64,000 nucleotides of DNA, taken from positions 70,030-134,029 of the forward strand of contig NZ_RXLQ01000017.1 of NCBI RefSeq assembly GCF_003953935.1, read 5' to 3'. Under the pieces are notes generated by a model. The model was not told where the DNA came from, did not search any database, and saw only the letters and a program-made list of their open reading frames with translations. The DNA comes from Massilia atriviolacea. Its GTDB lineage: Bacteria; Pseudomonadota; Gammaproteobacteria; Burkholderiales; Burkholderiaceae_D. The position numbers were made by a program, and so were the translations under genes. How positions within the stretch are numbered: the stretch's first letter is position 1; each line of letters starts with the position of its first letter. Shown here one piece after another: positions 8,607-16,785 of this stretch.

Positions 8607-9584
8607 TCAGTAGGGATGACCGCTCAGGCCGAGAGGAAGTTGCCAGAGCGCGCCGGCGCCCGTCAGGTACAGGGTCTTGCCGTCGGCGCCGCCGAACGCG
8701 GCATTGGTGATGTTGGCGTCGACCCTGATCAGCGCGATTTCCTTGCCCGCCGGCGAAAACACGCGCACGCGCTGCGCCGTATGTTCCGTCACATAGATAT
8801 TGCCCAGGCAATCGACGGTCATGCCGTCCGGCGCCTCCAGGCCGGCGACGAGGTCGCGCCCCTTGCCCGGCACGCCGCCCTCGATCGGGTAGGCGCGCAG
8901 CACGCCGCCGCCGCCGCCGCCGTTCACATACAGCGTCTCCCCCGCCGGCGACAGGGCAATCCCGTTCGGATTGGCAAGCCCGTCCTCCACCACCGTCACC
9001 GTGCCGCCGGGCGTGACCCGGTACACGCGGGTGGCGTCCTGCCCACCCGGGGCGGCGGCGCGCTGGAAGGTCGGATCGGTGAAGTAGATCGTGCCGTCGG
9101 CGGCGATGGCGACGTCGTTGGGCGAATTGAAGACTTTGCCCTCATGGCGACCGGCGATCAGGATGCGCTTGGCGCCGGCCAGGTCGACGCGCGAGACGCC
9201 CTTGGCCTTGTGGTTGGCGGCCACGATATTGCCGCGCGCATCGACCGCGAGGCCGTTGCTGCCGCTGTCGGCCAGCGCCGTCGTGAGCGTGCCATCCGGC
9301 CCCAGGCGCTGGATGCGCGAGGGAAAACCGGGGCCGAACGTAAAATCGGAAAAGTACAGCGCGTCGCCGATCCAGACCGGGCCTTCGTACAGGCCCGGCT
9401 CGCTGCCGGACGGCGCCGTGCCGGGCACGCGCGTGGCCGTCAGTTCGCCGCTGGGGGCAGCGCCGCTGCACACGGCCGTCGAGGCCTGCGCCATCGGCGC
9501 GCACAGCAGCGCGGCAGCCAGCAGGCGGGGCGCCAGCGCGCTGGCGCTGGATCGGAAGAATCGGGCGGGCGTGGTCGGTGTCAT
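8607..9584 (-). CDS. Secreted SMP-30/gluconolactonase-like beta-propeller protein
   Basis: A 325-residue exported protein of the SMP-30/gluconolactonase/LRE superfamily, six-bladed propellers that bind a divalent metal and often open sugar lactones. The ATG at 9584 is chosen over an upstream in-frame start because AAGGAG lies 7 bases before it and the product then begins with a signal peptide (RFFRSSA, a hydrophobic stretch, cleavage near MAQAS). Family signatures are EGPVWIGDALYFSDF near the N-terminus (metal-binding Glu), SGSNGLAVDARGNIV, FNSPNDVAIAADGTIYFTDP (Asn and Asp of the metal site) and NPNGIALSP. A Gly-rich loop (NGGGGGGVL) and the late VTEHTAQRVRVF blade follow. It probably acts in the periplasm. 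A TACAAT-type -10 is visible at 9625-9630 on the minus strand. Confidence 0.85.
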   Translation of the reverse strand: MTPTTPARFFRSSASALAPRLLAAALLCAPMAQASTAVCSGAAPSGELTATRVPGTAPSGSEPGLYEGPVWIGDALYFSDFTFGPGFPSRIQRLGPDGTLTTALADSGSNGLAVDARGNIVAANHKAKGVSRVDLAGAKRILIAGRHEGKVFNSPNDVAIAADGTIYFTDPTFQRAAAPGGQDATRVYRVTPGGTVTVVEDGLANPNGIALSPAGETLYVNGGGGGGVLRAYPIEGGVPGKGRDLVAGLEAPDGMTVDCLGNIYVTEHTAQRVRVFSPAGKEIALIRVDANITNAAFGGADGKTLYLTGAGALWQLPLGLSGHPY

Positions 9585-9730
9585 CGTTCGGCTCCTTGGC
9601 AATGTTAGCGCTATCTGGACGGAAATTGTAGCAGTCCTCCGCGCGCGCATGCCGGTCTTGGCCGACTCGCCTATACTCCACGCATCGCCCTGTCGCAGCG
9701 TGCGCAGCGGCATTTGACCAGTGAGGAAAT

Positions 9731-10537
9731 ATGGAACGTTCATCCCCGGCCGGCGCCGGCTTGTCGCAGGAGCACCTGGCCGAACTGAAGCAGGCCAGGC
9801 AGTTGCTCGAGCATCCCGGCTACGTGGCGCGCATCACCGACGTGATCGGCATGCCGCTGGAAGCGGCAGTCAAGGCCCTGCCCGCTTCCTGGAGCGGCAA
9901 GATCGCCACCGTCACCAAGGCCTCGCTCACCAAATGCCTGAACGTGGCCAACGCCACCCTGCGCCCCACCGGCACCAGCTCCTTCCCCAAGCTGCACAGC
10001 GCGGCGGTGGCGCTGAGCGGCGCGGCCGGCGGCGCCTTCGGCATCGCCGGACTGGCGGTCGAATTGCCGGTCTCCACCGTCGTCATGCTGCGCTCGATTG
10101 CCGACATCGGCCGCGCCCAGGGCGAAGACCTGGCCTCGGGCGACGCGCAACTGGCGTGCCTGATGGTGTTTTCGCTGGGCGGCAAGACGGCCGCCGACGA
10201 TGCCTCGGAATCGGGCTATTACGCGGCGCGCTTTGCGCTGGCGCAGGCCATGTCGGAAGCGTCGGCTTACCTGGCCAAGCATGCCATGGCCAGCGAAGGA
10301 GCGCCGGCGCTGGTGCGCCTGATCGCCCAGATCGCCGCCCGCTTCAACGTGCACGTCTCGCAAAAGGCGGCGGCGATGATGGTGCCGGTGATCGGCGCGG
10401 CCGGCGGCGCGCTGGTCAACACCTTGTTCATCAACCATTTCCAGGACATGGCGCGCGGCCACTTCACGGTGCGCCGGCTGGAGCGTGTATACGGGCAGGA
10501 GGCGGTCGCCGCCGCCTATCTGCAACTGCGGGACTGA
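9731..10537 (+). CDS. EcsC-family protein
   Basis: A 268-residue protein of the EcsC family, named from a Bacillus gene next to the EcsAB ABC transporter; its biochemical role is not established. Recognisable features are the long helical N-terminus (LKQARQLLEHPGYVARITDVIG), the glycine-rich core SGAAGGAFGIAGLAVELPVSTVVMLRSIADI, the SLGGKTAADDASESGYYAAR segment, and a C-terminal membrane-like stretch MMVPVIGAAGGALVNTLFINHF. GAGGAAAT just before the ATG is a good ribosome site. It is divergent from the SMP-30 gene across 146 bases, and a TATACT hexamer at 9672-9677 is a plausible -10. An inverted repeat (10544-10562, GCGCACC and GGTGCGC) lies just after the stop. Confidence 0.85.
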   Translation: MERSSPAGAGLSQEHLAELKQARQLLEHPGYVARITDVIGMPLEAAVKALPASWSGKIATVTKASLTKCLNVANATLRPTGTSSFPKLHSAAVALSGAAGGAFGIAGLAVELPVSTVVMLRSIADIGRAQGEDLASGDAQLACLMVFSLGGKTAADDASESGYYAARFALAQAMSEASAYLAKHAMASEGAPALVRLIAQIAARFNVHVSQKAAAMMVPVIGAAGGALVNTLFINHFQDMARGHFTVRRLERVYGQEAVAAAYLQLRD

Positions 10538-10652
10538 TCGCAGGCGCACCGCCAAGGTGCGCGCACTGTTGACTGGCGCACAGACCGGCGCTGGGTGCGA
10601 CAGGCAAAGTAGCTCCACGACAGCCATTCATCAACCTGCCGCAGGAACCACC

Positions 10653-11711
10653 ATGCCTTACAACCGCACCGCCATGCCGAGTCGCATTTCCACCCACACC
10701 GAACCGGGCACGCCCGGCTGGGGCAGCGTTGCCCTGCTGGCCGCCGCGGCCGGCCTGGCCGCGTCGGCGCTGTACGTGCACGCCAAAAAGCGCGAGGCCG
10801 AACAAGCCAATCCCGCGCCGGGCCGGGTGGTCGAGATCGACGGCGTGCGCCTGCACTATGTGGAGCGCGGCACGGGTTCGCCCCTGGTGCTGCTGCACGG
10901 GAATGGCCTGCATTCGGATGACTTTGCGCTCAGCGGCCTGCTCGACGCCGCGGCCGAATCGCATCGCGTGATCGTGTTCGACCGGCCGGGATTCGGCCAC
11001 AGCGAGCGTCCCGCCGGCACCAGCTGGACCCCGGAAGCGCAGGCGCGCCTGATCTACAAGGCCTTGCGCGCGCTGGGCGTGGAGCGGCCGGTGATCGTGG
11101 GCCACTCCTGGGGCACCTTGGTGACCCTGGCGCTGGCGCTCGATTATCCGCGCTACGTGCGCGCCATCACCCTGGTATCGGGCTACTACTATCCGACCAT
11201 GCGGCTCGATGCGCCCCTGGCCGCCGCGCCCGCCATGCCGGTGCTCGGGCAACTGCTGAGAAATACCGTGGCGCCGCTGCTGGGACGGCTGATGTGGCCG
11301 GCGCTGGCGCGGCGCATGTTCGGCCCCGCGCCGGTTCCCGAGCGCTTCAATCGGTTTCCCGAATGGATGTCGCTGCGGCCCGCGCAGCTGGGCGCCAGTG
11401 CGGCCGAGAGCGGCATGCTGATGTCGGCGGCGGCGCGCCTGTCGCAGCGCTACGGCGAACTGCGCCTGCCGATTGCGGTGCTGGCCGGCTGTGGCGACCG
11501 GGTGGTCAGTCCCGAGGCGCATGCGCTGCGCTTTCACAAGGATGTTCCGCACAGCGACCTGCAGCTGGAACAGGGCTGCGGGCACATGCTGCATTACGCC
11601 AATCCCGACGCCATCATGGCGGCGGTCGCCCGGCTCGAAGTCGGGGCACGCGCCGGTTACGCGCATATTCCCGCCTGGGCCCAGCACGATACAGGCGCGA
11701 CGCTGCACTAG
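10653..11711 (+). CDS. Membrane-anchored alpha/beta hydrolase
   Basis: A 352-residue alpha/beta hydrolase. ATG 10653 has an AGGA site about 7 bases upstream; the longer frame that begins inside the EcsC gene is not needed. Residues about 20-45 form one hydrophobic helix (SVALLAAAAGLAASALYV), probably an inner-membrane anchor. Then come the oxyanion region LVLLHGNGL, the FDRPGFGHS strand, the nucleophile elbow GHSWG, the acid in AGCGDRVVSP and the catalytic His in GCGHMLHY. The closest general resemblance is to esterases and haloperoxidase-like hydrolases; the substrate is unknown. The gene is followed 47 bases on by a small hydrophilic gene. Confidence 0.85.
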   Translation: MPYNRTAMPSRISTHTEPGTPGWGSVALLAAAAGLAASALYVHAKKREAEQANPAPGRVVEIDGVRLHYVERGTGSPLVLLHGNGLHSDDFALSGLLDAAAESHRVIVFDRPGFGHSERPAGTSWTPEAQARLIYKALRALGVERPVIVGHSWGTLVTLALALDYPRYVRAITLVSGYYYPTMRLDAPLAAAPAMPVLGQLLRNTVAPLLGRLMWPALARRMFGPAPVPERFNRFPEWMSLRPAQLGASAAESGMLMSAAARLSQRYGELRLPIAVLAGCGDRVVSPEAHALRFHKDVPHSDLQLEQGCGHMLHYANPDAIMAAVARLEVGARAGYAHIPAWAQHDTGATLH

Positions 11712-11758
11712 GCAGCGGCGCACCGCACCGTTTTTTCACTGCCACGAGGAGATTTACC

Positions 11759-11941
11759 ATGACCGAATCGACATCGAGCGGCACGCAAAACAAGCAGTCT
11801 GGCAGCCCGGAAACCGAAGCCGACGTCAATTCGGCGGCCGGCAAGAAGGAGGACAAGAGCAGCCACGACGCCACAAGCCGCATCAAGGCAGGCAAGGACG
11901 AAGGCGCGGGCGGTGGGGCGAAGCAGAAGCAGAATCACTGA
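11759..11941 (+). CDS. Small hydrophilic, probably disordered protein
   Basis: A 60-residue protein rich in Ser, Gly, Lys, Glu and Gln with no hydrophobic segment (begins MTESTSSG, ends AKQKQNH). GAGGAG 7 bases before the ATG gives strong translational support. The composition resembles stress-related hydrophilins and KGG-like small proteins, but no family motif is certain. It lies downstream of the hydrolase gene in the same direction and is followed by a long stem-loop before the convergent cheV. Confidence 0.65.
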   Translation: MTESTSSGTQNKQSGSPETEADVNSAAGKKEDKSSHDATSRIKAGKDEGAGGGAKQKQNH

Positions 11942-11951
11942 CGACAGCGGG

Positions 11952-11985
11952 TCGTTCCGGCGCAGGCGTGCCTGCACCGGGACGA
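11952..11985. terminator. Stem-loop between convergent genes
   Basis: Symmetric hairpin: TCGT, CCGG and GCAGGC on the left pair with GCCTGC, CCGG and ACGA on the right, with single mismatches between blocks and a tight centre. It sits between the stop at 11941 (plus) and the cheV stop at 12001 (minus), so it could end or block transcripts from both sides. No T-run follows, so it is not a classic rho-independent terminator. Confidence 0.45.
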
Positions 11986-12000
11986 GCTTGGTGTGCTACC

Positions 12001-12981
12001 TCAGCCGCGCTTTTGCGGCGTCGTGTTCTTGGCCAGGGTCTTGCGCAGCAAGGCCGCCAGTTCGATCGGCACGAACTTGGCAATGTAGGCGTCCGCCCCC
12101 ACCCCGTTCACGTGATTTTCGTTGGCCGCGCCCGACAGCGACGAGTGAATGATCACGGGTATGGTCGAGAAGCGGCTGTCCTGCTTGATATTGCGGGTCA
12201 GGGTAAAGCCATCCATTTCCGGCATTTCCAGGTCGCTCAGCACCAGGGCCACCTTGTCGCGCGCGGTCTTGCCCTCTTTTTTGGCCGCGATATCGATCGC
12301 TTCCAGCTTGTCCCACGCTTGCTTGCCGGAATTAGTCATCACATACTTGGCGCCCATGGCCTGCAAGGCGTTTTCGATCAGCGCGCGCGCGATCACCGAG
12401 TCGTCCGCCGCCAGGATCACCTGCCCTTCCGGCAGATTGATCGGCGCGCCCATGGTGTCGACATCGACGTCCGGCTCTTCGCTGCTGTGCAGCTGTCGCA
12501 AGATCGATTCCACGTCGAGCACCTGCGCCAGGCGCGTGTTCGGCACGTCGCCGTCGACCTTGGCGATACTGGTCACCAGCGCGCCGCTGGCGGTTTTGTC
12601 GCCCGGCAGCACCGAGGTCCACTCCAGGCGCACGATCTCTTCCACCGCTTCCACGGCGAAGGCTTGCGTGGTGCGGGCGAATTCGGTGATCAACAGCAGC
12701 TTGAGGCCGGCCGCCGGAATGCATCCCACCACCGCAGGGAGATTGATGACCGGAATGATCTGCTCGCGCAAATTAACCACACCCAACATATGCGGGTGAG
12801 AATCGGCAATCGGCGTGACGTGCGGCATCGCGACGATTTCGCGGATCTTGAACACGTTGATCGCATACAGCTCGGAGTGGTTGCCCTCGGCATCGCCACC
12901 CAAACGGAACAGGAGCAATTCCAGCTTGTTGAGACTGGTGAGATTGCTTCTTTCGTCGATATCCTGTTGAACGTTATTCAT
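12001..12981 (-). CDS. cheV: Chemotaxis coupling protein CheV (CheW-receiver fusion)
   Basis: A 326-residue CheV: an N-terminal CheW-like domain (about 15-165; ELYAINVFKIREIV and MLGVVNLREQIIPVINL) that docks chemoreceptors to CheA, and a C-terminal receiver (about 185-320; ILAADDSVIARALIENAL, acceptor Asp in LVLSDLEMPEMDGF, Ser/Thr switch in IIHSSLSG, Lys in YIAKFVP). CheV couples receptors and CheA and can act as a phosphate sink. It has no chemotaxis neighbour in this window, so it serves a che system coded elsewhere. Directed away from the EAL gene across a long intergenic region with an AT-rich palindrome. Confidence 0.93.
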   Translation of the reverse strand: MNNVQQDIDERSNLTSLNKLELLLFRLGGDAEGNHSELYAINVFKIREIVAMPHVTPIADSHPHMLGVVNLREQIIPVINLPAVVGCIPAAGLKLLLITEFARTTQAFAVEAVEEIVRLEWTSVLPGDKTASGALVTSIAKVDGDVPNTRLAQVLDVESILRQLHSSEEPDVDVDTMGAPINLPEGQVILAADDSVIARALIENALQAMGAKYVMTNSGKQAWDKLEAIDIAAKKEGKTARDKVALVLSDLEMPEMDGFTLTRNIKQDSRFSTIPVIIHSSLSGAANENHVNGVGADAYIAKFVPIELAALLRKTLAKNTTPQKRG

Positions 12982-13454
12982 CTTTTCCTTTTCCCTGCGC
13001 CCGGCTGGACGGCGGCCGGCGGCAACTGTATGAGCGCGCCATGCTGCGCGGCGCGAACCTGGTTCTGATGCATCGGCGGGCTTGGGCCGACAGGCGGAGC
13101 TGGTCGATCCCGGGGGATGGGGGATCAGGGTGAGAAATCAAGCGTGCAAGGCGGGCAAACCCGCGTTCCAGTCGAATCGATTATACGTGTAAATATTCCT
13201 CCCGCATCATCGGCTTTCATCCGAAGCGCCCCGGTTTGTTGCGCCGTTCGTACGTTTAGTGCTGCAAAGCACTAATTTTCGTTCGGTGCTACAATTTGCC
13301 CATGAGCCTTGACCCGCTCGTCTCCGGCCCCTGCGGCCTGCCGCACGCTTTCCCGATGCCCATTTCCTGCATCTCTCCCTGTTAACAGTGATAACGAGCG
13401 CGTGCGACGCAATGGCGTTCAAGATCGTGGCCCAGCGCGCAGGCCGAAAAAGGC
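12982..13454. other. Long divergent intergenic region (cheV / EAL gene)
   Basis: 473 bases with no supported gene. It holds an AT-rich stretch near 13181-13200, an 8-bp perfect inverted repeat with a GCAA centre (13256-13275: TTAGTGCT and AGCACTAA) followed by TTTT, and a TACAAT hexamer (13290-13295) that may be a -10 for plus-strand transcription. No good -35 is seen. The palindrome may be an operator for one or both divergent genes or a hairpin at the start of a small RNA. Confidence 0.4.
13256..13275. promoter_or_regulatory. AT-rich 20-base palindrome upstream of the EAL gene
   Basis: Exact arms TTAGTGCT / AGCACTAA around GCAA, about 180 bases before the EAL start and about 275 bases before the cheV start. 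As RNA it would form a hairpin with a GNRA-type loop followed by UUUU, a terminator-like shape on the plus strand, yet no gene precedes it on that strand. Confidence 0.4.
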
Positions 13455-15320
13455 ATGAAGATGATGACCCATAATGAAACCGAGCGCCTGCTGGCCCTGC
13501 GCAAGCTCGACCTGCTCGACACCGCCCCCAGCGAAGCCTTCGACCGCATCACGCGCATGGCGGCGCGGGTGTTCGGCTTGCCGATCGCGGCCGTGTCGCT
13601 GACCGACAGCGACCGCCAGTGGTTCAAGTCGCGCGTGGGCGTGTCCCACACCTCGATTCCCCGGCTCAAGGCGCCCTGCGCCGGCGTCACCGATTGCGGC
13701 GACATGCTGGTCATTAACGACCTGCAGGAAGACGCCTTTTTCCGCGACAGCCCCCTGGCCAGGAGCGGTATCCGTTTCTACGCCGGCGCGCCGCTGATCA
13801 CCAGCGACGGCTACAGCCTCGGCGCCATGTGCGTGCTGGGCCCGGAGCCGCGCGCCATCAGCGGCACCGAACGCGACGCGCTGATCGACCTGGCGGCCAT
13901 GGTCATGTCCCAGATCGAGCTGCAGCACACCCTGGGCCGGGTCGACCCGCTCAGCGGCATGCCGAACCGCAAACAATTCATCGAAGATTTTGCCGACCTG
14001 CAGATGGACCGCCCGCAGGGCGAGCAGCGCGTGGCCGTGCTGGTCAACATGGCCAACCAGGAACAGCTGAACAATGCGGCGCGCGTGATGGGCGCCTCTT
14101 ACTTCGACGACCTGATGAACGAGGCGATCCGCTCCTACCGCGCCGTCATGGGCGAGGAACACAAGGTGTACCAGCTGGCGGCGACCCAGTTCATCACCAT
14201 CGCCCCGCCCGCCACCGACGAGGCCCGCTACAGCGCGCGCCTCGCGCACTGGCTCGACAGCCGCAGCGCCTGGGGCACGTCGCGCTTCGTGACCACGCCG
14301 GCGATCGGCATCGCGCCCTTCGTGCTGGGCCGCACCGATTGCCTCGACGTGCTGCGCATCGCCCAGAACGCCATGCAGGATGCGCACCGGACCGGCCTGC
14401 CGATCGGCAGCTATTCGTCCGAGCAAGACGCGGCCTACCGCCGCCGCTTCACCCTGCTCAACGCCTTCGACGCCGCGCTGCACGATACCCGCCAGCTGCG
14501 CCTGGTGTACCAGCCGCGCATCGACCTCGGCACGGGCGCCTGCATCGGCGCCGAAGCCCTGCTGCGCTGGCGCCATCCGGAGCTGGGCGACGTGCCGCCG
14601 GGCGAATTCATGCCGGTGGTGGAACAGACGTCGATGGTGCGCGCCGCCACCAGCTGGGTGATCCGCGAAGCCGTGCGCCAGCTGGCCGTCTGGCACGCCG
14701 CCGGCCTGCAACTGCAGATGTCGGTCAATGTGTCGTCCGCCAACCTGCTCGAAGCCGATTTCGTCAGCACCGTCACGGCGCTGCTGAACCAGCATCGCGT
14801 GGCCCCGGGCTGGCTGGAACTGGAAGTGACGGAAAGCGCGATCATGGAAAACCAGGGCACCGCGCTGGCCACCCTGGCCGCGCTCGACCAGGCCGGCGTG
14901 CGCCTGGCGATCGACGATTTCGGCACCGGCTACAGCAGCCTCGCCTACCTGCAAAGCATGCCGGCGCACGTGGTGAAGATCGACCAGAGTTTCGTGCGCA
15001 ACATGGCTGGCGGCGAACGCAACCGCACGCTGGTGAACACCATGATCTCGCTCTCGCACGAGCTGGGATTCCGCGTGGTGGCCGAAGGCATCGAAACCGA
15101 CGACGTGCGCCAGCTGCTGCACGAGCAGGGCTGCGACGAAGGCCAGGGCTATCTGTTCGCCCGCCCGCTCGCGCCCGAGGAACTGTTCGCCTGGTGCGCG
15201 CGCGCGCAGGCCGGCCAGCCGGCCGCGCGCACGCCGTGGGCGCCTATTTGCCCGCCGCTGCCGTTCCCGGCGCCGGAACCGGTACCGGAACCGGAACCGG
15301 AACCGCATACTGCAACCTGA
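13455..15320 (+). CDS. GAF-degenerate GGDEF-EAL cyclic-di-GMP phosphodiesterase
   Basis: A 621-residue signalling protein. Order: a GAF domain (about 5-155, with LDLLDTAPSEAFDRI and DRQWFKSRVG), a degenerate GGDEF domain (about 160-330; the active-site loop reads YQLAATQF instead of GGDEF, so no cyclase activity is expected), and an EAL domain (about 335-580). The EAL domain keeps its catalytic set: EAL at 367-369 in GAEALLRW, the SVNVSS segment, VTESAIM, DDFGTGYSSL (metal-binding Asp pair), KIDQSFV and the GIE motif. Linearisation of c-di-GMP to pGpG is therefore likely, with the dead GGDEF perhaps a GTP sensor. The C-terminus is a Pro-Glu tail coded by a GGAACC repeat that overlaps the convergent sugar dehydrogenase gene by 77 bases. 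Start may be one of three nearby Met codons. Confidence 0.9.
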   Translation: MKMMTHNETERLLALRKLDLLDTAPSEAFDRITRMAARVFGLPIAAVSLTDSDRQWFKSRVGVSHTSIPRLKAPCAGVTDCGDMLVINDLQEDAFFRDSPLARSGIRFYAGAPLITSDGYSLGAMCVLGPEPRAISGTERDALIDLAAMVMSQIELQHTLGRVDPLSGMPNRKQFIEDFADLQMDRPQGEQRVAVLVNMANQEQLNNAARVMGASYFDDLMNEAIRSYRAVMGEEHKVYQLAATQFITIAPPATDEARYSARLAHWLDSRSAWGTSRFVTTPAIGIAPFVLGRTDCLDVLRIAQNAMQDAHRTGLPIGSYSSEQDAAYRRRFTLLNAFDAALHDTRQLRLVYQPRIDLGTGACIGAEALLRWRHPELGDVPPGEFMPVVEQTSMVRAATSWVIREAVRQLAVWHAAGLQLQMSVNVSSANLLEADFVSTVTALLNQHRVAPGWLELEVTESAIMENQGTALATLAALDQAGVRLAIDDFGTGYSSLAYLQSMPAHVVKIDQSFVRNMAGGERNRTLVNTMISLSHELGFRVVAEGIETDDVRQLLHEQGCDEGQGYLFARPLAPEELFAWCARAQAGQPAARTPWAPICPPLPFPAPEPVPEPEPEPHTAT

Positions 15321-16527
15321 GCACCCGGCCGCTGCGGTCCTCGACCAGGTAGATGGCGCCGTCCGGCCCCTGCTTGACATCGACCGGCGCGCCGGCCGGC
15401 TGCTTCGGCTTGGCGGTCCAGCCGCCGATCAGTTCGATCGACCTGCCCAGCGGCGCACCCTGCGCATCCGGCAGGAAGGCCACCAGCCGGTGCCCGTGTG
15501 CACGATACCCGTGGTAGCCGACGATCAGGCTGTTCTTGTATTGCGCGGGAAACATGGCGCCCGTGTAAAACGTCATGCCGAGCGGGGCTGAATGGGCCGG
15601 CAGCAGGCGCACCGGCGCGCGATAGGCGGCGCACTTGGCGTTCGGATACTCGGGACTGGCCACATTGTTGTCGTAGCAGTAAGGCCAGCCGTAGTTGGCC
15701 TTCGCTTCGATCAGGTTCAACTCGTCATGCGGCAGGTCGTTATCGTTTTTTAAACCCTTCATGGCCGCCTGGATCGCGTCGCGCGAGTTTTCGCCCTGCC
15801 ACAAGGCATGCGTGACCGGGTGGACCGCCAGCGCCATCGAATTGCGCAAGCCCGTCGCATGCACTTCCCAGCGCTTGACGCTGCCGGCCGGCCATTGCAT
15901 CGTGTACTTGCGCAGCACGCCCAGCGCATTCGGCCCGCTCGCCTCGGCGCACGGCTTGTTCGCATCCGGCGCCTTGCCCTCCCTGTCTTCGCAATGGTCG
16001 CTGCCCGAGCCGACGTTCACGAACAGATCGCCCTTGGCGTCGAAGCGCATCGCGGTCAGCGGGTGGCGCCCGATGCCGGGCAGCGCCGGCGTGCCGGAAT
16101 TGCCGCCGATGACATCCTTGACCGTGCCGTCCGGATCGCGCGGATCGAAGCGGAAAATGCGCTTGATCGCCCCCACGTACACCATGCCGTCGGGACCGAG
16201 CACGATGCCGTTGGGACGGTCGATTTTCTTCATCAGCACGGTTTTCCGGTAGCCTGCCGCGCCCGGCGCGAGCCGCCACACGCTGCCCTGGTTCGGCTGC
16301 CAGCCGCCCAGGTCCACCACCAGCACGCTGCCGTCGGGCATCGGCTGCACGCCGCGCGCGAACTTGAATCCCTGGCCGATGATGGCTGCGCAAAAGCCCG
16401 GCGGCGTGCTCACGTCCAGGCGCGGCGCGCCGCCGCAGGTGTCGGCCGCGAAAACACTGCCTGCGGACAGGCAAAGGGCGGCGGCGAGTGTGGCGTGAAG
16501 GTGCGAACAGGCGTCGAAAAGCGTCAT
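15244..16527 (-). CDS. Secreted PQQ-dependent sugar dehydrogenase-like protein
   Basis: A 427-residue periplasmic protein of the sorbosone/glucose dehydrogenase (PQQ, soluble type) six-bladed propeller family. ATG 16527 is chosen over an upstream TTG; it yields a signal peptide ending near VFAADT. Family features: the opening blade PPGFCAAIIGQGFKFARGVQPMPDGSVLVVD, RPNGIVLGPDGMVYVG, ALPGIGRHPLTAMRFDAKGDLFVNVGS (His candidate for cofactor contact), HATGLRNSMALAVHP, the ELNLIEAKANYGWPYC motif, and a late GPDGAIYLVEDRSGRVLRL blade. Cys pairs suggest disulfides, fitting export. The substrate is not known. The C-terminal tail VPVPVPVPVPAPG comes from the hexamer repeat shared with the convergent EAL gene. 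Confidence 0.88.
   Translation of the reverse strand: MTLFDACSHLHATLAAALCLSAGSVFAADTCGGAPRLDVSTPPGFCAAIIGQGFKFARGVQPMPDGSVLVVDLGGWQPNQGSVWRLAPGAAGYRKTVLMKKIDRPNGIVLGPDGMVYVGAIKRIFRFDPRDPDGTVKDVIGGNSGTPALPGIGRHPLTAMRFDAKGDLFVNVGSGSDHCEDREGKAPDANKPCAEASGPNALGVLRKYTMQWPAGSVKRWEVHATGLRNSMALAVHPVTHALWQGENSRDAIQAAMKGLKNDNDLPHDELNLIEAKANYGWPYCYDNNVASPEYPNAKCAAYRAPVRLLPAHSAPLGMTFYTGAMFPAQYKNSLIVGYHGYRAHGHRLVAFLPDAQGAPLGRSIELIGGWTAKPKQPAGAPVDVKQGPDGAIYLVEDRSGRVLRLQYAVPVPVPVPVPAPGTAAAGK
15275..15304. repeat. Five tandem GGAACC hexamers, coding on both strands
   Basis: Units GGAACC, GGTACC, GGAACC, GGAACC, GGAACC. On the plus strand they encode the alternating Pro-Glu tail of the EAL protein and on the minus strand the alternating Val-Pro tail of the sugar dehydrogenase. 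Unit gain or loss keeps both frames open because six is a multiple of three. Confidence 0.9.
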
Positions 16528-16785
16528 GCGGCATCCAGTCAAAAAGAGGTGCCGGAATTATAGAGGATGGAAGGCACGCGCCTTGTCCAGCGAAAACGGC
16601 TGAACAAGTACTCTATTACCGTTTGTGCAATTTTGATGTGCGTCAATTTTTTTGCGCCCGCGCCATGCGATTCTGCAGGCATCCGGACGCATGCCGCGTC
16701 GCAAGCACATGCATGATGCAAATGTCGTCCGGAACTTGCCTGTCCGGATAGCACCGGACACCGATGCACTTTTTTGGACGACACC

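Noticed and set aside
10544-10562. Inverted repeat after ecsC as a rho-independent terminator
   Set aside because: Arms are perfect (7 bp) but no T-run follows; mentioned only as a stem-loop.
13419-15380. 653-codon minus-strand open frame
   Set aside because: Shadow of the GAF-EAL gene, rich in Arg/Gly/His with no domain.
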